Shown piece by piece: positions 9,642 to 20,600 of a stretch of 64,000 nt of DNA. This DNA is from Romanomermis culicivorax (lineage: Eukaryota; Nematoda; Enoplea; Mermithida; Mermithidae), in NCBI GenBank assembly GCA_963922205.1, contig CAWUHX010000019.1, positions 496,001 through 560,000 of the forward strand, given 5' to 3'. The notes beneath the pieces were generated by a model. The model was not told the DNA's origin. It did not search any database and saw only the letters and a list, made by a program, of their open reading frames with translations. How positions within the stretch are numbered: position 1 is the first letter of the stretch; every line of letters begins with the position of its first letter. A program made the translations under genes and the position numbers.

Positions 9642-11079
9642 TCATGGGTGGCGGCGGCAATCCACTACTGTACAGGGAATATAGCCGCGATTTACAGTGG
9701 CTTTAATTTGCAGCGGCAGTGGCGAAGGAGACGGCGAGTGGCGAGAGCGTTTGTGCCCCATATAATACCAACTATGATCGTCATAATAACGTTTTTTAGA
9801 GTATTGACTTTGCGGTTTGCGATCCGATGTTTGATGGCATTCTGGTTGGTTAGAGGGTGGAGTGGTTGTATGTTGGGGATTACGTTTGCCTCCCACCCCA
9901 CTAATCACTGGCCGATTTGTAGATTTTTGTGGCAAAATTTCCTCATCGCATTCCGTGATGGTGTTGGATATTCTCTCACATTCATTCTGACGCATAGTTT
10001 GCATTTGTTCCATAGCATCCAATAATTGGGGATTTTTGCCCTGCTGGGCCACTGATTGCAAATAATTCCGCATAAAATGCTTAGCATGTTGGTAATTGGA
10101 CCAAACTTGCTGTGCAGTGTGGGCAGCATGGGAGACTTTACATAATAACAATGCAGTGGGTGGATGCAGAGGGTGGCGACCATTCATGAAACTGGTTATA
10201 GATAAACTGTTCCATTTGTAACCAAAGTTCACTGATTAATTGCTGGGTTGAGTAACTTCTATAGCTCATGAATGCACCGTGTTGAGTTTGCATTACCTTG
10301 AATCAATAATTATTTGTATTATAAATTTGAATTAAGGCCTGTTGGATTTCGGCTAACTGTTCATCCAACAATGGTAACATTACTGTGGCTAACAATTGTT
10401 GAACCGCAATGATTTTCAAGGACCTGGGGCCTGCACATTGGTCGTAAAGGCAGGCTAGAATTGCATGGTCTCCCATTTCTGCATCTTTTTGAGTTTGTGC
10501 ACTCGTTCCAGGCTGTTGTACAGGAGCCAACTGCTGGTCGATTTGGGCTTTTCTGGCTTTGGCCTCTATGGATTTCTGTTCACGGCGTTTTTGCATTCAT
10601 TCAGTGTTCATTTTGGTTCCTGCGCTGCTTTGAAATTGCACAGGAGGTGGCAGTAGCAATGCAATTTCCCTAGCGGTTGGTATAATAGTGGAATCCGATG
10701 CAGACAAGCTTTGTGATGGTGGGGCCTGAATAATAGACTGCCCTTGCATAGGCAGTGGGTTTGCCAACATAACTTGCAAGTTTACGCATACTAGTTCCAA
10801 AAGTCGTATTTCTCGTTGCTGTTGGAGTTCCATTACACATTGTTGGGAATTGACGGCCTTTGTGGTCGGTATTGCAGGATTGGTTGCACAATTTGAGTAG
10901 TTGGCCAGGTGCAGCGTACTGGCATCCAAACACCTCCCGGAGCTGGTGATGGCTGGGATGGTTGGAAAGGCTGCATAGCCGTTAACAGATGGAAATGGCT
11001 GGTCAACTGAATGAGTAAATATCCTAATCAAAAAAGCTTTCGACTTTGTCAATGTTTTGTTCATGCATGTTTCCATCAT
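9642..11079 (-). pseudogene. Gag-like open region of a degraded retroelement
   Basis: Three long minus-strand frames follow one another. 11079-10597 (160 codons) ends in a TGA that is immediately followed, in the same frame, by ATG of 10596-10303 (97 codons). After a frame change comes 10232-9642 (196 codons). The protein is Gln- and Pro-rich in the middle, contains a charged helix (MQKRREQKSIEAKARKAQID), and ends in a basic Arg/Ser/Tyr-rich tail ([20 protein letters not shown]). That layout resembles a retroelement Gag without zinc knuckles. Base composition is more GC-rich than the surroundings. Co-orientation with the RT relic supports a retroelement, but I recognise no specific family, and a host single-copy gene fragment is not excluded. 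Confidence 0.45.
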
Positions 11080-11564
11080 TCATAAAATCTGTTCAGAAGA
11101 ATTTCATAAAAAATGGCCAAGAAATTCTGTAGACCATTAAAAGAACAAAAACTGTCTTACTTTTTTTAACAAAAAAGTTTCACAATTTTCTGTATTTTGT
11201 ATCTGGATGAATTATTCTTATAAATAGCCATCTACATCCTGCATCATTAATGTATTGCTAAGTGCCTCTGTTACAGCGAGTACAATCAGAAAAAAATGAT
11301 TACTACAGACAAATGTGTTTTTCATCGACAGCCATCAGAGACATTTTTGATTTTGATCATTTTCAATTCAGTTTCAAATTGCATTTCAGGACAGATGTGC
11401 CCATTAACGTAATTCCCACCAAAAATAGCCAACTCTTTCATAATTGATAGGTAATATAAACGACGTTGCCCTGGAAGCCCTTGACGATTTTTGAGAGGTT
11501 ATTGCTGCAGAGTGGAAAATTTTTGTTTCATGTCAGGACTGCTGATGGGAATCTTCATTGGAGA
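11080..11564. promoter_or_regulatory. Upstream region of the adhesion GPCR gene
   Basis: About 480 bases between the gag-like region and the signal-peptide exon. A TATAAA-like word occurs at 11218-11225 ('cttataaata'). That is speculative as a core promoter; no other signal was seen. Confidence 0.25.
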
Positions 11565-11649
11565 ATGACTGTTCACTTGATCAATGTGTTAATCACTTTA
11601 ATTTTACCATGCATTGTATTTTCTGAAGATTCTATACCATGGGACAAGT
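11565..11649 (+). CDS. Exon 1: signal peptide
   Basis: MTVHLINVLITLILPCIVFS, followed by EDSIPWDK, is a textbook secretory signal with a hydrophobic core and cleavage plausible after VFS. The ATG at 11565 is the first in this frame. The donor GTGAGT at 11650 leaves one base (phase 1). An alternative donor GTGTGA two bases upstream would break the downstream frame. Confidence 0.65.
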
Positions 11650-14600
11650 GTGAGTCTTCAATATTTATTTATTGTCTTACCAAATAATATAAGCCATGCT
11701 GCAATTTTCCAATAATGGAATTGTTAAGCAGACTGTTTTATCTGTTTTAATGTTTTATCTGATCCATTGCTTTTGAGTGCTATTACTTTCAAAATTCATC
11801 TTGCTGAAATGGAAAATTACAAAGTACAAGTGTGGGCACATCAACAATGTTTCATTTCCAAATTTTATAAAATGAAGAAAATTTGATTTATTATAGCAAT
11901 TCTCCGAACTGTCACAATTTCACCCTAATAGATTTTTTTATCTAGACACCCGCTACACTCTATCTAATCATCGTGCCACTTTGGAAAACATAGATACGTC
12001 TGAAACACTTCTCTGTTCATTTGTGTGGAAGGAAGAATCGAATTATGCAATAAGATGTGGATCCTCGTTCAATGGAATGATGAATCTTGCAAATTTTTCA
12101 TCATTAAACGCTACTGGGAGTGAATTCACTATAGAAGAATTGAACGAAAAATCCTGTGGTTTCCAGCCATGTTTAAGGATAAAAATTCCCAGCCTGGGTG
12201 AACTTTATTGCCTCGACGTGTACACATGGAAACCAAAGCCTATATTTACTCTATGTGATTTCACGCTAAAGATCAAAAGTGGAGCATAAAGCCATTTGGT
12301 AGGCTAGTGTTTTTTATTACTTTATGCATGATGAGTTATGAATTGGTCTCATCTGAAAATCAAACTGGAAAAAGTTTTATACACTGAGTATGATAGCAGT
12401 AGTTATTTTATATTTGAAAATAAAAATTTCATAGCCTTTTAGTACCCAAGCATTGAAATATCACAAATTTATGCTGTTTCATGGTATGAACAAAATACTG
12501 CAGTTTTGAAGAAGCCATTGTCAAACCTTCATGATCATACAGAAAACAATGCGAGTAGGGTAAGGTTTAAACATGTCAGTTTCACAAAGTAATTCACAAC
12601 GTGATCCCCAATAGTAAACAAATGTTCTAAAGCATTGGCAATGTCATCTATCACAACAACTGGAAAAATTTGTGGAAAATTCATTCTTGTCTTTTTTCAG
12701 TCATGGTGATTCATCATGTCATGTTGTTGAGAATTTTTCATACTTAAATTATGAGGTAGAAAATTCATTGGAAAGTGTTTTCATTTTCGTTGTCTGTTTT
12801 TTTGGCCTGTACAACCCATGAAAATGGTGAAAGGCTTTATTTTAGCACACAATATAACACATGATATAACACAACAATACAATGTATGTAACAGATTAAT
12901 ATATATAAGCAATGTTTCGGCCATAATCCTACCACCTTCCTCAAGCTCTCTACAACTTTTTACTAAATTTTGACTGACGTTGGGTTTGAGCTGTGACCTT
13001 TGAGTTTGTGAGCCAAGAGCGCTATCTACTAGGCCATCTGGGGCTTTTTTCTGCCTAGTGGATAGCACTCTCAACTCACAAACTCAAAGCTCACAGTTCA
13101 AACCCCATGCTGGTCATAATTTAGTAAAAAGTTGTAGAAAGCCTGAGGAAGGTGGTAGGATTACTGCCCAATTGTCACTTGTGCATATTGTTCTGTTACA
13201 TCTGTTGTATTGTTGTGTTATATCGTGTGTTATAATAAAGTGTTTCACCATTATTATGTTGTTGTACAGGCCAAAAAGCGTAATCAAGTTTTGTAATCAA
13301 GTTGTTATGTAATCAAAAAAAATATATAATCAAAAAGAATATGTAATCAAGTTGTGTCAGCTTTATTGAGTCAAACTAATCAGTGATTATTTCATTTCAT
13401 GGTAATAAATTGTAGATTAGTGAGTTGGAGCATTAAAATTTTGGCGTACAAAAAACTTACATGACTGAGATTATGCACTCTATGAGCTTGTCATCTCATC
13501 AGCATTTCCAAATATTGTCATAGCAATGGTGAGCCCCTTTGCCAGTCTCGATTTTGTTTCCTTCCAAGTTCCACATGCTTTCCTTCAGATTTCCACACAC
13601 ATTCATATTACTATTTCGGATGGGAGAGTTTTACCACACCACACTTTTATACTCTTTATACTATTCTCAAGTGACTCAGTACAGCATAGGTTGAATTTTG
13701 AATTTGGGAAAGTTTTTGCACTTTCCCATAGGATATTTCAAAATGTTTTTGTTATGCTGCACATTCTATTAAATTTTTTAACAACATAATTTTTTTGAGA
13801 TTTGTGAGAAAAATTTTATTCAAATATATTCTAAATTGGAATATTGAAATCCAATTTGACAAAGAAGTGTGTGTTGATAGACTGCTGTTCAGTCAGCTTA
13901 TTGGTATATCCAATGACTTTTTTCATATTACAGAAAGAAGATTTTCGAAACTTTAATTATATCTCTGAAATAACAGTACTTTTTTATATCAGGTCATGGA
14001 ATTGCATAGCGCTACAATCCCTATCCTTCTTGAACTCTTAAGATAAATAACACTGCCATAAAAAACGTCATAAAACAAATATTTAAATTGATTGTACATT
14101 ACATAGAAGCCATGCTTAGAATGGTTTTTTTCAGATGCTGGGAGGGAGCCTGCACATTTCCTGACCAAAACAACATCAACAGCATCTAAGGCATCATCCT
14201 TGTTTAATGAAGAAGTGAAAACGTTTGGTAAGTTTTTTTAAATTTTATTTGTTTTCCAAGGTCTAACTCCTGAAAATAAACAAAGCAAGTCTTCTAAATC
14301 GCTCAAAAAGGAAATGTTTCGAATTTTCTAGTGGGCATATGACATTATTTGTATGAAACATAGGAACGACTCTTCTGCAGTCACAAACGCTCTGAAGAAA
14401 ATGGAGACTGAAAATAGTTACATCAAACATAAATAGATATTTGATTCAATTGATCATTACATAGAAATGGTGATAAGTTAATCTATATCAGGATAGTTTT
14501 TATTCAGGCCGATCGAAGGAGCCTATTCCATTGCTCATCAAAACAACACCAACCTGGTCTGAAGCATCATCCTCCTCAAGTATGGAAAACTCTAGAATGC

Positions 14601-17600
14601 TTGGTAAGGTCATGAAATTTTATGCTTTTCTGTTACTAACCACTCAAATGAAAAAAGCAAGTCTTATCACTTTCTCAGTGTGAAAGTTTTCATCACTGAT
14701 TTCGCAAGCAATCAGGTGACGCTTGCATACCCATCTTCTTTTGTATACCTTACAACCAAAAGTTCTATTCTGATGCACCATAGTCCTTCTATATCAATGA
14801 TGTTTGACTTATGCTTCAGATCAGATTCACGGAAATTTTCACATTGATCCAACTATCTCTCATTCAACAGTTTCCAGAACAACACTCGGATTGATAAGTT
14901 CATTAATGCCAAAATCAAGAAGTGAGTCTTTCAAACAGAATCTTGTGGCCTCTACTTTCAATACTATCCATGATTCCTTCTACAGGTTTGAACTCGGCAA
15001 AGCTCTTAACTAATCCAACTGGTGACAAGAATGCCAAATTTGGCTTATCAATGGAATCTACAAGAAAGACTTCATTTGTTCCCATTAATCATACAACATT
15101 AAAAAGTACTATTTTCAAAAATAATTCCATCAAAGCAGTAACTGCATCAGTTTAATTTTAGACAAGAAGGTAAATGCTCTCCTTGCTAGTTCTACAAGTA
15201 TCTATACCACAAGGGGCAATTTGACAAAAGGTGAGGCAAAAACACCATCCCTTATAACTAAAATGCTAATACCCAAAAGTAAGTGTTCATAACTAAGTAA
15301 ACTCTCCATTTACTTGATCAAATTTCTCACATGAATTTAGATCTGATTATAATCAACAACTGTCTGACCGGCCCTGTTTTGGCACCAGATTTAAAGATTA
15401 TAGTGTGGTTGTATAATCAAATCTACCCTGAAAATTTCAATTGATGAAGAGCTCATGACAATATTAACAATGATTCTCTTGGAACCCTCATTTAGCTCAA
15501 TAAGGTGGCTTCATGACCTATGGTTCAGATGGAATAGTTTCTGCTGTTGAAAGTCAAAATAGAACAGTAGCAACTGGCATGACATTGAAGGGAGAGAATT
15601 CTTCAGTGTCTACCACTGGAGAACCAATTGCTGGAACTGAAAGTCAGTTGGAATCAGTGCAAATTGTTTTCACTATTCACTAAAGGAGAACCAGTTATGC
15701 GATGAATCTGGCAAGTTATTGCATCAAATGACTTCCTGTTGTGCCATTCTTGCTTCCCTATACAAACACACATCTGTTCATAATAGCTCACCTAACATTG
15801 TGTGGTTGGTTCCCGTGCCTTTTGACAGCCAAACTCTAGAGTGATTCTCAACAGAAAAATTTTCAATCATCAAATTTGGTAGAATTCGTTCAAATGAAAA
15901 TTTTGACAACTTTTGAAAAATGTTAGCATTTTGGATGCAGTTTGTTTAGCATGCCACAAATGTATACTCATATCAAATTATGTGAAGGCTAGTGCTTTGA
16001 TTGATACATTTTATTCAAGTTTGACATATAAATGTGTTGTAGTATTCAAATATCAATACAAGAAAATGGAATTACATTAAACGTAGATTCCAGAGCATCT
16101 GGATATCAAAAATCATATATTATATTTGACATCACCCTGACTTTTTTGTCACTCGGATTCTTCATGATTTTTTTTCTTGATTATACTGGCACATGATATT
16201 TCAATAGAAAAGCTCCATTTCTTTCAAATTTTTTCTATTGGAATTGAGCAAACATTGATTTTGATTCGAAAAATAATTATTCAAAAGTTTCCAGAACAAT
16301 TACAGAAACATTTCCAACATTAGGAAGTAAGTTTTTCATACTACAGGTTGTGCCCTGTAAAATCAACTCATCCCCTTTACAGGTTTTAATGGTGCAAATT
16401 TATCTACAAATTCAACTGGAGATGTCAGTTCAGAACTCAGCTATTCAAGAATGTCTACTACCATGACATTCTCTATTCCTCCAACTCGTTCAGAATCAAA
16501 AAGTACTATTCTTGAGGATATTTTCCTCAATTCAAATTTATTTCAGTTTTAGACCAGAGAGTAGATGCGTTCCCAGCTAGTTCAGGGAATATGTATGCCG
16601 CAACTAGCTCTTTGACAAAATCGGAAGCAAAAACACTATCTGGTAAGTGTACGACAACCTAAAAGTAGGTACTATAAGGATTGGGGTTCAAAACCGCGAA
16701 AGGCCCATTACTGCGAACGGGCTCATAACCACGAAAGGCTCATAACTGTGAATAAGGGGTGGTCGTGTTCTTTTTTACGTTTGTGCCTTCACTACTAATG
16801 GAAGAATACTGTATGGGTGGCATGGGCTATTGTGCACCATTAGTGATGGGAAACTGAATTTCTTTACAAGAATGCAAAAACTCTATGCATCGGCTGTCCT
16901 CATTGCGAACAAGGCGAAAAATATGTAAATTAAGCATGGGCAGATACAGCAAAACATGGCTTTCAGAAATTTAAAGCATTTTGGTAACAATAACTCAACA
17001 CAAAACTCATTTATGAAATTTTTCGGTCTCAAAGTACTCGATAAAATTTTGTCCTTTCTTTGAAATTCTGATTATAATGGACTTTGGTGAAGCTGACTTG
17101 TTATTGAGCAAAAATTTATGAAGTTCCTTACTTAATTACCTGAGCCTAGTTATACCCGGAAGAATTTTTACGTTTCGCAAAAAGCAAATTCATGTACTGC
17201 GTAATGGTCAGCGTAATGATTACTGAATTTGCCTAAATAAAAGTTAAAATTTGAATAGTAAATCGACTTCATAGATAATTAAGAAATGAGGCTTAATGCA
17301 ATTAATTCACACAAAATAGGACATTATAAAAGCATGAGTAGGAAAATTTTCGCGGTTATGGGCCATTCACGCTCACGAACCCTTTGATGTAGAAAATATA
17401 TCATATACTATAGCATATAAGTTTTTCACAGTTATGAGCCATTCCCGGTTATGAGCCCGTTCGCAGTAATGAGCCATTCGCCGTTATGAGCTATACCCCA
17501 TATAACTTAATAAACTCTTCCATTACTCTATCACAAGTTCTCTCATTGATTTATATTTGATTAAAATCAACTGTAGTCTCACTAGCTACATTTTGACAAC

Positions 17601-20600
17601 CAGATCTAAGGATAATGTTGTAGGGAAATAATTCACTGCCCCAATGATTTAAAAATATGTAGAGCTTGTAGAAACACCAAACATTTATGCTCCTGGACAT
17701 CAATGTAGCTCAATTAGGTTGTTTCACAACCTGTTTTTCAGGTGGAAAAGTTTCCGCTGTTTGGAATCAAGATGATACAAAAGCAATTAACCTGGATGGA
17801 AAGCAAATAAAAAATAAAAAAAATAACCTGAATGGGAAATTTTCTCCTTCGACTACTACCGCACAACCAATTGATGAAGCTGGAAGTGAGTTGTTTTCAC
17901 TAATTACCATGGTAAAAACAGTCATGTCATGACTATAGAAAGTTATCACATTAATGTTACCCTCAAATGACTTACTGTGATGAAATTCTTGCTCTTCTAC
18001 AGAGAAATAACATCTGTCCATAAAAGCCCAGCTAACCTTTTGTGATTGCTTCTGTTAAGTATCCTTAAGTTCAAAACTCAAGAATGATTCTAAATGTCTG
18101 AATCCTTAAAAAAGTTATTTCCAAAAGAGAAACTGTAATTAAAAACATAGTTAAATTTATACCAATTAAAAATTTGGACAACTCATGAATGATGTATGCA
18201 TTTTGGATGCAGTTTGCTTCACATGACAGGAATCCATATCCGGATCATATTATGTAAAAGATAGCGTTGTGATTGATATGATTTATCTAATTTTGACAAA
18301 CAAACATATTTCAGTACCAAAGTATAAATAGAATGAATATTAATTTTAAATACCAATACATAAGTGCATGAATTACCAATTTGTAAACAATATTCGATGT
18401 AAGAGGCAAAATAATTCTACTTTGTCCCTGGAGGTCCTCATGGTTCTCTAGCCCCAGCAACATTTACATGTTCCATTCTCAATTCTTTTTTTCTAGTTTG
18501 CGACCATCTGCCTGAGCTAGTTAGCATTTCGCTCCTACAATTTATTGTATTTTTCGAGACTTTTTTCCTTCTTGGATTGTCCTACATGATTTCAATTCAT
18601 GTATTTTTTGTGTTATGACATTTATTCAACTTAATATCTGTATAGTTCTTCTACTCTTTTCAAACATAGGCGAACCACTTATACGCTGAATACAGCAGTT
18701 TGAAAATGTTTCAAAATTTAACTGAAATTTTTCTGTTTTCTATGATAAATATGAATTTCAAAATATTCCATTTATTTCAGAATCAGACATTCTGGCATTC
18801 AAACTTTTGAGAATCACTCTACTGGTTATTGGCTCTTTTAAGGTTTATTTTTTTAGTATTCATTCTGTTTCAAATTTGCAGTCAAAAAGTAAATTTTGCT
18901 CAAATATTTCCACTCTTTGTGGATGAAACTGTTTCATAAACTTCAGTTTGAATATGAACTCTACAGGGATTACATTCTTTTTTTTCTAGGTGTGAATCTG
19001 CTCAGTCCTCTGTCTACAGTTAAACAATGCCAATACTATGTGTAAGAGAGCAAGATAAGGAGCCATTTGTATAAAAGTTCTAATTCATATTTTTTCAGAA
19101 TCCCATGCCAGAAACTCATCAAATTATCTCCAAGTTTATGAACATGTTTGGCAGTATGTGGGTTGTTGGTACATCAGTGACTTCAGCAGTACTGACTTTA
19201 TCCATGATGTAAGTGCCTGTGTGAACCTCAACACACTTCTTTTAGTTGTTGGGGTAATTTGCATGAGCGAATAACATTACATACAGTGATTAGAGTAGAA
19301 TGTTCCTGAAAAATTCCAGTTTATTGAACTATTGACAGCAGCTATTCCTTCTTCCAGGCCAAAACTATTCCTTAATCAAATTCAATGTGGTCAAGACATT
19401 ATGCTTTGTATGAGTCATCTAATGATTATGTTTTTTGTTTTCGGGGTTGATAACAGAGTGAGATTTTTTTTACCAAGGCTGCAATTTCAGTCAAATCAAT
19501 GATTATTTTAGCTAATGTGCAAGCTAACTGCCATTTCATTGATCATATTGCTCAGCATATATTCAAGTTTGGCAATGTTAGAATGCATATGTGTTTACCT
19601 TTCCTTGACAAACACATTGAATTCATGGAATACTCGGCTATTCAGATTTATTTCATGCATTCTCATTCTCTGTAAGACCATACATCTCGCTTTCTACAAT
19701 TTTATAGTTTCAAATATTTTCTTTGTCAGGTTTCACTGTTATAATTCTTACCTACTTGATTTGCTTCAGTAAAGATTTGCCATCAGATTACTCCTGCTGG
19801 ATAAATTACAACAATCATGTTTCAAAATCGATATTAACAGTGGCTGGTATTCTTTTCTCAATTTCAATGATATTCATAGAAACAGGAATATCAGGCATGC
19901 ACAAATCTTTGCCAACAGTGCAAAAGGAAGAGAGAAAAGTATGCGAGTAAGTTTTTCAAAAATTCAAAAATCACACATTTTTCACATCGAGATTAAATAA
20001 CGTAGAATTAATGCAAAAACTATTGCATGTCTATGACCGTCTAGTGATTGAAAAAAACTGCTTTTACCGTGTCAATTTTTTTAGGATATCATCCGCAACC
20101 TTGTTTGTCAGAGTTATCCTGAGCACTGCATCATATATCCTAACATCATATGCAGTATTCAGCCAAAACTTTGAACTATTCCCAGCTTCCTTTGGGATCA
20201 ATGTTGCTTTTGGTTGGTTTAACTTCTTTGCTCATGCTATTTGCAATAAAGAGGTAATATCAATGTCGGATTTTCTTTTTATCTTCAGGAAATGCTAATA
20301 TGGGAAAAATTGTGTCATTCCAGGAAGCACATTTCTCTTTTTTGTTGTTGGATTTATTTTCCATAGACTCTGATGAAGCATTTTCACCTAAATTCAATTT
20401 AAAATAAAGTATTCCAATGCTGATACCTAAAAGTTTTTTTTTCTACAGGTCAATGTAATATTGGTGAGGGTTTATTGTTATATTAAAAATAATCTAATGG
20501 AAATGCATTTGTATGTCTTCAGTAAGCATTAATGTAATGTTTAAACTTTCCTTCATCATTTAATTTAAATTATTATTAGCTTTGTATTGTCATATTTAAT

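Noticed and set aside
9648..10025. 125-codon plus-strand ORF
   Set aside because: Antisense to the gag-like frame, which has the more protein-like composition.
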